This document shows positions 6,938-13,672 of a stretch of 15,965 nucleotides of DNA, piece after piece. Source of the DNA: Catenibacterium sp. co_0103 (GTDB lineage Bacteria > Bacillota_I > Bacilli_A > Erysipelotrichales > Coprobacillaceae); NCBI RefSeq assembly GCF_004168205.1, contig NZ_RCYB01000049.1:1-15965 (forward strand), read 5' to 3'. The translations under genes and the position numbers were made by a program. A model generated the notes under the pieces. That model had not been told where the DNA came from and did not search any database. It worked only from the letters and a program-made list of their open reading frames with translations. The number at the start of each line of letters is the position of its first letter. The stretch's first letter is position 1.

Positions 6938-6962
6938 AATCCGGCATTTGCCGGATTTTTTT
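6938..6962 (+). terminator. Terminator of the VanY-like gene
   Basis: AATCCGGC (6938-6945) pairs perfectly with GCCGGATT (6950-6957) around ATTT, followed by T to 6962. The next ribosome binding site starts directly after, so some readthrough may feed mnmM, which shows no promoter of its own. Confidence 0.9.
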
Positions 6963-6977
6963 AAAGGAGAAAAAAAC

Positions 6978-7493
6978 ATGTTAAGTATGGTAGAGTATGT
7001 GCATGAACGTATGCATACATATGATAATTTAGAAATAGGTGTAGATTTCACAATGGGTAATGGCCATGATACAAAGAGTTTAATTGAATGCTGCAAGGAA
7101 GTCTATAGCTTTGATATACAAGAAGAAGCATTCAAGCGTACAAAAGAACTCGTAGGAGACAAAGCACACCTTATTCGTGATTCTCATGAGAATTTTGATC
7201 ATTATGTTGATACATTTGATATTGGTATTTTTAATCTAGGTTATTTACCTGAAGGTGATCATAACATCACAACAACACTTGATGTTACTCAAAGAACTCT
7301 TATTAAGGCGGTTGAACATATGAAAAAGGTCATCTTTATAACTTGTTATATTGGACATCCTCAGGGTAAAGAAGAGGCTTTATGGATTGATAACTATGTA
7401 TCAGATTTAGATACACATACATATAATGTATCAAGTTTTAAGATGATGAATAAAAAGAATGCACCTTATGTAATAGAAATAGAGAGAAAATAA
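6978..7493 (+). CDS. mnmM: tRNA (mnm5s2U34) methyltransferase MnmM (YtqB family)
   Basis: A class I SAM-dependent methyltransferase of the rRNA_methylase/YtqB family. Its B. subtilis and S. aureus members methylate the wobble uridine (nm5s2U34 to mnm5s2U34) of tRNAs. It is 171 residues and cytoplasmic. Family motifs: DFTMGNGHDT (23-32, SAM-binding loop), FDIQ (45-48), FNLGYLPEGDHNITT (85-99) and CYIGHPQGKEE (123-133). The ATG at 6978 follows AAAGGAGA; a longer frame from 6948 would start inside the preceding terminator and is rejected. It has no visible promoter and may be read through from upstream. The last base of its stop codon is the first base of the next (broken) ATG. The family is firm; the exact modification is inferred. 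Confidence 0.85.
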   Translation: MLSMVEYVHERMHTYDNLEIGVDFTMGNGHDTKSLIECCKEVYSFDIQEEAFKRTKELVGDKAHLIRDSHENFDHYVDTFDIGIFNLGYLPEGDHNITTTLDVTQRTLIKAVEHMKKVIFITCYIGHPQGKEEALWIDNYVSDLDTHTYNVSSFKMMNKKNAPYVIEIERK

Positions 7494-8004
7494 TGAGATA
7501 TAAAGATCTCATTTTTGATACTAATAAATACTATTGATATGAATATGATTCCATTACAGAAGATTATTCAGGAAGAAAAGAGAGAAACTGGACTTTAGAA
7601 GAAGTGTAATATTTTGCTTTTTATCTAGGTATGAAGGAATGGATGGTGTGTTAAAGACATTACATGAAAAGTTAAGATTTAGCGTTGTTTCTTCTAAGAA
7701 TAAGAAGCAATATGATATTGATGTAGTTTCTTTAGGACTAGATGATTGTATGGAAGTTGTTGTGCTAGAGGATGATACCTCAAAACATAAACCTGATCCT
7801 GAACCATTGTTATTGTGTATGGAACGTTTGGAGTTAAATAAGGAAGGTGTTATGTATGTTGGAGATGCTTATTCAGATCTTCTTGCTTCAAGAAATGCAG
7901 GCATTGATTTTGCGCTTGCAAAATGGGGTAGTGTAGAAATCAAAGACGTGAGTGATTCTAATTATATACTAGAGAAGGTAGAAGATTTATTAGGACTTTT
8001 ATAA
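7493..8004 (+). pseudogene. Decayed HAD-superfamily phosphatase (phosphoglycolate phosphatase-like)
   Basis: An ATG at 7493 begins MRYKDLIFDT, the usual start of HAD phosphatases. The catalytic DxD motif is then lost, the frame ends at TGA (7535-7537), and further stops and frame changes follow. Recognisable pieces continue in shifted frames: MNMIPLQKIIQEEKRET, NWTLEEV ending in TAA, then YEGMDGVLKTL. From 7639 an open frame of 121 codons holds VVSSK (motif II region), KHKPDPEPLL (motif III lysine) and YVGDAYSD (motif IV). It ends normally at 8004. The whole remnant is about 510 bases, shorter than the roughly 640 usual for this family, so part of the cap domain is probably gone as well. The 121-codon piece lacks the nucleophile, has no good ribosome binding site and should not be active. 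Confidence 0.85.
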
Positions 8005-8008
8005 GTGC

Positions 8009-8014
8009 TATAAT
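8009..8014 (+). promoter_or_regulatory. -10 element upstream of the sirtuin-like gene
   Basis: TATAAT at 8009-8014, about 22 bases before the ATG, just after the pseudogene stop. No convincing -35 is seen. It may drive the four-gene set to 9945. Confidence 0.5.
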
Positions 8015-8035
8015 ATAACACAAGGAGATGATGTT

Positions 8036-8590
8036 ATGAAGATAATCGCATTTACAGGTGCAGGAATATCTAAACAGAGTAATATTCCTACATTTATGGA
8101 AAGGCCGGATGTCAGAGAAAAGCTATTTAGAAGCTATGCACAAAGACATCATGAAGAGTACAATGAAGTGATTAGACAATTAAAAGCGAATATGAATGGT
8201 GCAAAACCAAATGATGCGCATTACGCCTTGGCAGAGTATCATATTCCTATTATCACAATGAATATTGATGGCTTACATAGACTTGCAGGTAGTGATGCAT
8301 TAGAACTACATGGTGGTCTTCCTGAAGATGATGAAATGGATATTGCTTATTCTTTATACAATAAGCCAGTTCTTTATGGTGATCCAGCGCCAAATTATCA
8401 ATTAGCTTATGAAATGGTATATGCATTACAACCAGGAGATGTATTTCTAGTTGTAGGATGTTCATTCCATACAGGTATATCTGTGGATTTAAGAGAGGTG
8501 GCTAAATCAAGAGGTGCACGTATTATTGAGATACAGGAAGATGCGGCTCATAATGTAAGAAAAGTATTGGAAGAATTAACGGAAGGATGA
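8036..8590 (+). CDS. Short SIR2 (sirtuin)-like NAD+-dependent protein lacking the zinc module
   Basis: A 184-residue cytoplasmic SIR2-family protein. The Rossmann-fold NAD+ motifs are present: FTGAGIS (6-12), SNIPTF (15-20), MNIDGLH (75-81), the LELHGG motif (89-94) with the presumed catalytic H92, LYGD (113-116) and VVGCSF (139-144). Ordinary bacterial sirtuins are about 230-250 residues and carry four zinc-binding cysteines after the LHG motif. Here only about 20 residues separate LHGG from LYGD and the sole cysteine is C142. It could be a minimal deacylase, an ADP-ribosyl-transferring enzyme or an NAD+ hydrolase; the sequence does not decide. ACAAGGAGATG precedes the ATG. The stop overlaps the ribosome binding site region of the next gene, whose product also resembles an NAD+-using family. 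Confidence 0.88.
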   Translation: MKIIAFTGAGISKQSNIPTFMERPDVREKLFRSYAQRHHEEYNEVIRQLKANMNGAKPNDAHYALAEYHIPIITMNIDGLHRLAGSDALELHGGLPEDDEMDIAYSLYNKPVLYGDPAPNYQLAYEMVYALQPGDVFLVVGCSFHTGISVDLREVAKSRGARIIEIQEDAAHNVRKVLEELTEG

Positions 8591-8591
8591 T

Positions 8592-9048
8592 TTGAATAGA
8601 ATTTTTTCAAGGTGATACTACAATTAAAAAACAACCAAAAATTATTGTAGATGGCTATTATAAGGATTTTGGCTATGGATTCTATTGTACAAGTTTAGAA
8701 AAACAAGCCAAACGCTGGGCGTTAGTAAAACCACGTGGTCATGTTGTAAATATCTATGAATATGTAGAAAACCACTTATTAAATATTCTTGTATTTAATG
8801 AAATGAGTGATGAATGGCTTGACTTTGTTGTTAGCTGTAGACGAGGCATCAAACATGATTATGATTGTGTGGAAGGACCTATGGCTGATGATACAATTTG
8901 GAATTATGTGGATGATTTTGCACGCGGTGATATATCTAGAGAAGCTTTCTGGGAACTTGTTAAGTTCAAGTATCCGACTCATCAAATTGTATTTTGTACA
9001 GAGGATGCGTTAAAACAACTTCATTTCAAAAGGAGTTATTCTTTATGA
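8592..9048 (+). CDS. DUF3990 protein (ADP-ribosyltransferase-like) with anomalous start
   Basis: About 150 residues matching DUF3990 along its full length: DFGYGFYCTS (24-33), QAKRWAL, VEGPMADDTIWNYV (92-105), and the C-terminal HQIVFCTEDALKQL (129-142). DUF3990 is thought to have an ADP-ribosyltransferase-like fold (from memory, not checked). The usual N-terminal YHGS is FQGD here, so the expected His is Gln. No in-frame ATG, GTG or TTG exists before 8803, which lies mid-domain. Two readings are possible. Either translation begins at ATA 8596, or a TTG at 8592-8594 behind GGAAGG was the start and one T too many in the T6 run (8602-8607) broke the frame. With one T fewer the protein would begin MNRIFQGDTTI, a natural DUF3990 start. 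The TGA stop overlaps the next ATG (ATGA). Confidence 0.75.
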
Positions 9049-9515
9049 TAAATAAATATTTTGAAGACGAAGAGATTAAGCAGAATGATCTTTTCTTTAT
9101 GTGCTCCATGATTGAACGCGTTGCACGAAAGCTTCATCAAAGAAATAGATATGTTGTTAATGCGGTAGGTTACGATAACTTATATCATTTGATCAGCCTT
9201 GCAAATGTATTGCATAGTGAAAACCCTGATAAAGTGGCAAGTGACTGGATTAAAGAATATTCATTAGAAGAAGGTACATTTGATATCATGGATGTTGATC
9301 GTGAACTTTCTACCATCATACCTACTTCGCTAGATATGGGCAAAGTTTATTCACGTTTAATTGTAGATACAGCATCAATCAATGAAGACTATGTATCTGG
9401 AATGATACGTGTTTATAATGATAGAATTTGTGAAACAATTGATTCTTATACAAATGGGGCTTTCTATGAACCATCTTATGTGATTGCAAGAGCATATAAA
9501 GAGGGTGAATTTTAG
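9045..9515 (+). CDS. Partner protein of the DUF3990 gene, DUF3791-like N-terminal part, function unknown
   Basis: A 156-residue soluble protein with no signal peptide. Residues about 15-75 (FFMCSMIERVARKL... DWIKEY) loosely resemble DUF3791, a small helical family commonly found beside DUF3990. The rest (IIPTSLDMGKVYSRL, 91-105; GAFYEPSYVIARAY, 138-151) I cannot assign. The ATG at 9045 has AAAGGAG 9 bases upstream and overlaps the DUF3990 stop as ATGA, so the pair is translationally coupled. A longer frame from 8994 is rejected because it would start inside the DUF3990 gene and before the ribosome binding site. Coupling and family pairing suggest that it acts with, perhaps neutralises, the DUF3990 protein; this is inference. 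Confidence 0.75.
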   Translation: MINKYFEDEEIKQNDLFFMCSMIERVARKLHQRNRYVVNAVGYDNLYHLISLANVLHSENPDKVASDWIKEYSLEEGTFDIMDVDRELSTIIPTSLDMGKVYSRLIVDTASINEDYVSGMIRVYNDRICETIDSYTNGAFYEPSYVIARAYKEGEF

Positions 9516-9531
9516 AAAAGGAGATTAATTA

Positions 9532-9945
9532 ATGGACTCAATTTTAATTAAACCACATCATTTTATTGATATTATTAAATTATATGGATCTGGGATAGAT
9601 AGATTTGTTCCTGATGAAAAAATGGGACATGATTTTTATAAGGTTGCCAATGAAATTATTGATAATCCATCTGTTGGTTTAAAATTAACAATTGGTGGCG
9701 ATGACATTTGTAAACCTTGTAAAAAGTATCATGAACAATGTGTTGATCCATTAACGCATATACAAGGATATACTAGTAAAGATGTTTATAATAAAACTTT
9801 AGATAAACGAATTATAAAACTATATAACTTAAATGATGAATATTATACTGCAAAGCAATTATGCTCTATAATTCAAAATAATAAAGAATATATCTTTGAA
9901 GTCTGGAATGAAGAAGATAATGAGGTAACACAAAAAAAGATATGA
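9532..9945 (+). CDS. DUF1284-like Cys-motif protein
   Basis: A 137-residue soluble protein. The N-terminal PHHFIDIIKLYGSG (8-21) and the DDICKPCKKYHEQC cluster (57-70, cysteines C60, C63, C70) resemble DUF1284. That family has a HH-then-Cys-cluster layout that may bind a metal or iron-sulfur centre. A C-terminal charged tail (EVWNEEDNEVTQKKI) is not typical. AAAAGGAGA precedes the ATG. Codons are more A/T-loaded than in the flanking genes (long runs such as ATTATTAAATTATATGG), suggesting separate acquisition. It lies 16 bases after the DUF3990 partner and may share its transcript. The family call is from motif memory, and its function is unknown. Confidence 0.6.
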   Translation: MDSILIKPHHFIDIIKLYGSGIDRFVPDEKMGHDFYKVANEIIDNPSVGLKLTIGGDDICKPCKKYHEQCVDPLTHIQGYTSKDVYNKTLDKRIIKLYNLNDEYYTAKQLCSIIQNNKEYIFEVWNEEDNEVTQKKI

Positions 9946-10008
9946 ATTATTTTTACAAGGGGCTCATAAATTTTTAGATAACATTTAAAGAATAAAATAT
10001 AGGAAGAT

Positions 10009-10911
10009 GTGATTGAATTGTCAAAAAAGGAAAAAGCTTATTTTCATTTACCAGGATTGTTTGAATTTTATGAACTATATAAGAAGTTCCTTCCTCTTTT
10101 TTACAACCATAGAGAATATTTTTATGACTGGTGTGAAATAGGTTCTATTTATGGCGCTCCAATGGACTGTTTATGGGGTGGAGGAAGACTTGGAGAAGGG
10201 GAAGATAATCCTCGTGAGGTATTAGACCTGATAAAGACGTATCATATTTCTGCAAGACTTACTTTTAGTAACTCTATGCTAGAAGAAGAACATCTCTCAG
10301 ATCCTAAATGTAATACATTGTGTAGGTTATTTAATGAAGCAGGCAACAATGGTGTGATTGTACACTCTGATCTCTTATTACACTATTTGATGGAGAAATA
10401 TCCAAATCTATATTTTGCCTCTTCTACCACTAAAGTCATCACTGACTTTAATGATTTTAAAGAAGAATGCGAAAGAGAAGAGTTCCGCTATGTTGTGCCT
10501 GATTTCCGCTTAAATAAGAAATTTAAATTATTATCTACAATCAAACAGAAGGATAAAGTAGAATTCTTATGTAATGAATGCTGTTATGTAGGATGTCAGG
10601 ATAGAAAGAAATGTTATGAAACGGTGAGTTTGCAGAATTTGGGTAAAGATATCCCTGATCATATTTGTAAAGCACCAAATGCAAAGCAAGGCTATCGTTT
10701 CTCTCTTGCTATGAATAATCCTTCATTTATTAGTATTGAAGATATACAGTCTATTTATAGACCGCTAGGCTTTACACAGTTCAAGATAGAAGGCAGAAGT
10801 CTAGGCAGTGCTCTTGTATTAGAGTTTCTGTTATATTATATGGTGAAGCCAGAATATTCAATTCATGTGAGAGAAGAAATCTATCTTGATAATATGCTTG
10901 ATCTCTTTTAG
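10009..10911 (+). CDS. U32-peptidase-like Cys-cluster (putative Fe-S) protein
   Basis: About 300 residues, cytoplasmic. NNGVIVHSDLLLHYL (113-127), KYPNLYFASSTTK (130-142) and FKIEGRSLGSALVLE (258-272) fit the TIM-barrel U32/UbiU-UbiV-type fold, including the FKIEGR signature near the C-terminus. A dense cysteine group, C188, C191, C192, C196 and C202, plus C220, lies where U32-like proteins bind a [4Fe-4S] cluster. The substrate is unknown; relatives act in RNA or ubiquinone hydroxylation, and protease activity is doubtful. The start is uncertain: GTG at 10009 is only about 2 bases after AGGAAG, and TTG at 10018 is an alternative. It is not clearly linked to the AT-rich gene upstream (63-base gap). 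Confidence 0.65.
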   Translation: MIELSKKEKAYFHLPGLFEFYELYKKFLPLFYNHREYFYDWCEIGSIYGAPMDCLWGGGRLGEGEDNPREVLDLIKTYHISARLTFSNSMLEEEHLSDPKCNTLCRLFNEAGNNGVIVHSDLLLHYLMEKYPNLYFASSTTKVITDFNDFKEECEREEFRYVVPDFRLNKKFKLLSTIKQKDKVEFLCNECCYVGCQDRKKCYETVSLQNLGKDIPDHICKAPNAKQGYRFSLAMNNPSFISIEDIQSIYRPLGFTQFKIEGRSLGSALVLEFLLYYMVKPEYSIHVREEIYLDNMLDLF

Positions 10912-10912
10912 A

Positions 10913-10921
10913 TGTTATAAT
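10913..10921 (+). promoter_or_regulatory. Extended -10 upstream of the M42 peptidase gene
   Basis: TGTTATAAT (TGnTATAAT) starts 2 bases after the preceding stop codon, about 23 bases before the ATG. No consensus -35 is seen. Confidence 0.55.
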
Positions 10922-10943
10922 AAGTGAGAAAGAGAGGTTTCAT

Positions 10944-11972
10944 ATGAACGCATTAAAAGTAATGGAATTTGCGAAAGAACTGCTTTTAATTGATTCCCCT
11001 ACAGGATATACAAAAGCAGTTATTGATTTTTATGAAAAGGAAGTCAAAGCCTTAGGTTATGAAACTATACATACCAATAAAGGTAACTTAATTGTTAAGG
11101 TGCCTGGTATCGGTCATCATACAAAGGCATTATGTGCCCACGTTGATACTTTAGGACTTATGGTCAGAAGTATCAAAGAAGATGGTACACTTGCATTTAC
11201 TTTAGTAGGAGGCCCTATTGTTCCTACATTAGATGGTGAATATTGTAAAATAGTAACTAGAGATGGCAGAACTTATACAGGTACTATACTTTCTAATTCT
11301 CCAAGTGCACATGTCTATGACGATTCTAAGAATGTCTCTAGAACAGATATGACAATGCATGTACGTATTGATGAATGTGTGTCATCTAAGAAGGAAGCAG
11401 AAGAATTAGGTATCATGCCAGGAGATTATATTTGTATTGATCCTAAAACTACAATTACACCAAGCGGCTTCATTAAATCTAGATTTTTAGATGATAAACT
11501 AAGCGTAGCTATTCTGTATGGCTTACTAAAGACAATGAAGGAAGAATTTATTATTCCTCATGATACTTGGTATTTCTTAATCTCTACTTATGAAGAAGTA
11601 GGACATGGCTGTGCATATATCCCAGAAGAAATTAAAGAAGTGATTGCAGTGGATATGGGATGTATTGGTAAAGACTTAAGCTGCACTGAAAGAGATGTTT
11701 CTATTTGTGCTAAGGATTCTAGTGGTCCTTATGACTACCAGATGACAACAAAACTTATTAATCTTGCGAAAGATAATGAATTATCTTATGCCGTTGATAT
11801 TTATCCATTTTATAGTTCTGATGTCTCTGCATCTTTAAGAGGCGGTCAGGATATTAGAGGCGCACTAATAGGTCCAGGTGTGGCTGCAAGTCATGGTATG
11901 GAACGTTCACATGTAGACGCAGTAGAGAACACAATGAAACTATTAATCGCTTATATGACAAAAAAAGACTGA
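10944..11972 (+). CDS. M42-family metallo-aminopeptidase
   Basis: A 342-residue cytoplasmic dinuclear-metal aminopeptidase of family M42 (glutamyl/deblocking aminopeptidase group, often misnamed endoglucanase). Metal and catalytic residues: H66 and D68 (CAHVDTLGLM), D183 (RFLDDKLS, bridging ligand), E217/E218 (STYEEVGHG, catalytic base and ligand), D237 (AVDMG) and H323 (MERSHVDAVENT). Such enzymes form large dodecamers and finish peptide breakdown to amino acids. The ATG follows AGAGAGG. The stop codon lies within the stem of a bidirectional terminator shared with the cold-shock gene. The substrate preference cannot be read here. Confidence 0.93.
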   Translation: MNALKVMEFAKELLLIDSPTGYTKAVIDFYEKEVKALGYETIHTNKGNLIVKVPGIGHHTKALCAHVDTLGLMVRSIKEDGTLAFTLVGGPIVPTLDGEYCKIVTRDGRTYTGTILSNSPSAHVYDDSKNVSRTDMTMHVRIDECVSSKKEAEELGIMPGDYICIDPKTTITPSGFIKSRFLDDKLSVAILYGLLKTMKEEFIIPHDTWYFLISTYEEVGHGCAYIPEEIKEVIAVDMGCIGKDLSCTERDVSICAKDSSGPYDYQMTTKLINLAKDNELSYAVDIYPFYSSDVSASLRGGQDIRGALIGPGVAASHGMERSHVDAVENTMKLLIAYMTKKD

Positions 11973-11997
11973 TGCTTATTGCATCAGCCTTTTTTTA
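11962..11997 (+). terminator. Bidirectional terminator between the M42 gene and csp
   Basis: CTGATGC (11969-11975) pairs with GCATCAG (11981-11987) around TTATT. Seven T follow on the plus strand, and a matching T-run lies on the minus strand just past the other arm. It should end both convergent genes. Confidence 0.9.
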
Positions 11998-12003
11998 AGG
12001 TGA

Positions 12004-12207
12004 TTATTCAACTACTGTAACGTTAGCTGCCTGTGGTCCACGATCGCCTTCAACAACGTCAAATTCAACAGTCTGGCCTTCTTCTAGAGTCTTGTATCCA
12101 TCAGCGTTGATTGCAGAGAAATGAACGAAGATATCTTTGCTCTGTCCTTCTACTGTAATGAATCCATAACCTTTTTCAGCCTTAAACCATTTTACTTTAC
12201 CTGTCAT
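12004..12207 (-). CDS. csp: Cold-shock protein (CspA family)
   Basis: A 67-residue single-stranded nucleic-acid-binding protein with one cold-shock domain, acting as an RNA chaperone in the cytoplasm. RNP1 is KGYGFI (residues 13-18 region) and RNP2 is DIFVHF; the start MTGKVKWF is standard. The open frame extends 11 codons upstream, but the AGGAGG 8 bases before the ATG at 12205-12207 fixes the start and the family length. The -10 at 12249-12254 gives only a short 5' leader (about 35 nt), so the long cold-induced leader known from E. coli cspA is absent. Confidence 0.96.
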   Translation of the reverse strand: MTGKVKWFKAEKGYGFITVEGQSKDIFVHFSAINADGYKTLEEGQTVEFDVVEGDRGPQAANVTVVE

Positions 12208-12248
12208 CTGACATACCTCCTGTAAATTGCAATACATCAAGCAACTTT

Positions 12249-12254
12249 ATTATA
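12249..12254 (-). promoter_or_regulatory. -10 element of csp
   Basis: TATAAT on the minus strand. The region about 17 bp upstream gives only a poor -35 match. The transcription start would be near 12242. Confidence 0.6.
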
Positions 12255-12395
12255 GGCTTTTGCAATCGATAGTGTACTACTGATAAAAAACCAATACAAA
12301 ATGTCCTGTGTAACTGCTATACATATCATATCACATGTGTAAAATAATAACAAGAAAAATGGAAATTCAACACGTAATATGTTATGCTTTTTCTG

Positions 12396-12423
12396 TTGAC
12401 AAAGATTATAAAATTCTTAGAAT
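12396..12423 (+). promoter_or_regulatory. Promoter of the M29 peptidase operon
   Basis: -35 TTGACA (12396-12401), 16 bp spacer, -10 TAGAAT (12418-12423). The transcription start near 12430 lies downstream of the long-frame GTG at 12335, which supports the later start at 12446. Confidence 0.75.
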
Positions 12424-12445
12424 AATGGAGATGGGGTGTATTGAT

Positions 12446-13663
12446 ATGATGAATAAATATGCTGAATTGATAGTAAAAAAGGGCGTTAATCTTCAAAAAG
12501 GTCAGAAACTTGTAGTTACTGCGGATGTTGAATGTGCCTCTTTAGTGAAAGCTATCGCCAAAGAAGCCTATAAAGCAGGGGCTCTAGATGTAATCGCACA
12601 TTATGTAGATGAGGATATTACAAGACTTAGATATGAACATAATGATGTAGATTATTTCAAGAAGGTTCCTGATTATTTAGTTGAACTACGTAATAAGTAT
12701 GCATTAGAACATGCTGCTGTAGTTACTATTACATCAGAAAATCCTGATGGTTTTAAAGGTATTGATCCTTTAAAGATGGCTACTTACAGTAAAACTATGC
12801 ATGAACAGGCTAAGACATTCTATGATCATTTAGATCTAGGTATTGATCGCTGGTGTATTGTAGGTGCACCTTCTCTTAAGTGGGCGAATAAGGTATTTCC
12901 TGATATGAATAATCAGGAGGCAACAGAAGCCTTATGGAAAGCTATCTATCATGTGTGTTATGTAGATACAAAAGACCCATTAAATGCTTGGGAAATGCAT
13001 CGTGCATCTTTTGAAGAACGTGTGAAGACACTTAATGAGATGTCTATTGATTACTTACATTATACAAATAGTCTAGGAACTGATTTAAAAGTATATATGA
13101 ATAAAGATTATTTATTTGCAGGTGGAGGAAGCTTTACAACTGATGGAGTTTATTCTTTCCCTAATATGCCTACAGAAGAAATCTTTACTTCTCCAGACTA
13201 TCGTAAAACAGAAGGTATTGTTTATTCTTCATTACCACTTAACCATGGTGGTTCACTCGTCAATGATTTTTATATTCAATTCCATGAGGGTCGTGTTGTG
13301 GACTTTGATGCTAAGACTGGTAAAGATGTACTTGCAAGCATCATTGATACTGATGATGGGGCTCATTATTTAGGTGAAGTAGCACTTGTGCCAGTTGATT
13401 CTCCTATATCAGAAATGGGGCTATTATTCTATAACACATTATTTGATGAGAATGCAGCATGTCATCTTGCTCTTGGTAAAGGTTTTAATGAATGTATTAA
13501 GGGCGGTTATGAGATGACTAAAGAAGAACTATATAAACATGGTGTCAATGATTCATTCACACATGTTGATTTTATGATTGGAACAAAAGACCTTGATATT
13601 GAAGCTGTGACTCAAGATGGAAAAACAGTACAGATCTTCAAAAATGGTCAATTCGTAATTTAA
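12446..13663 (+). CDS. M29-family aminopeptidase (AmpS/PepS type)
   Basis: A 405-residue cytoplasmic metallo-aminopeptidase of family M29 (AmpS, PepS, aminopeptidase T), releasing N-terminal residues from peptides. The N-terminus (MNKYAELIVKKGVNLQKGQ) is family-typical. The C-terminal half holds the metal-binding set: E244/E245 in MPTEEIFTSPD (241-251), E311 in LGEVALV, H340 in ENAACHLALGKG (335-346), and H373/D375 in FTHVDFMIG (371-379). The 37-codon upstream extension is rejected because it overlaps the promoter. ATG at 12446 (or 12449) follows GGGGTG with 7-base spacing. Nine bases separate it from prfC, so the two are co-transcribed. Confidence 0.93.
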   Translation: MMNKYAELIVKKGVNLQKGQKLVVTADVECASLVKAIAKEAYKAGALDVIAHYVDEDITRLRYEHNDVDYFKKVPDYLVELRNKYALEHAAVVTITSENPDGFKGIDPLKMATYSKTMHEQAKTFYDHLDLGIDRWCIVGAPSLKWANKVFPDMNNQEATEALWKAIYHVCYVDTKDPLNAWEMHRASFEERVKTLNEMSIDYLHYTNSLGTDLKVYMNKDYLFAGGGSFTTDGVYSFPNMPTEEIFTSPDYRKTEGIVYSSLPLNHGGSLVNDFYIQFHEGRVVDFDAKTGKDVLASIIDTDDGAHYLGEVALVPVDSPISEMGLLFYNTLFDENAACHLALGKGFNECIKGGYEMTKEELYKHGVNDSFTHVDFMIGTKDLDIEAVTQDGKTVQIFKNGQFVI

Positions 13664-13672
13664 GGAGGCTAT

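Noticed and set aside
7639..8004. Independent 121-residue HAD protein
   Set aside because: No nucleophile motif, a poor start context, and upstream fragments of the same domain in other frames show that it is a pseudogene tail.
8803..9048. Start of the DUF3990 gene at the ATG 8803
   Set aside because: Homology runs continuously upstream to about 8596 (FGYGFY motif), so this ATG is mid-domain.
12255..12395. About 140 unexplained bases upstream of csp, thought at first to be an insertion-sequence end
   Set aside because: No clear inverted repeats, target duplication or transposase remnant could be shown. It is simply the divergent spacer of csp and the M29 gene.
12335..12445. 37-codon N-terminal extension of the M29 peptidase from a GTG
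   Set aside because: It covers the TTGACA/TAGAAT promoter, has no ribosome binding site and would make the protein longer than the family.
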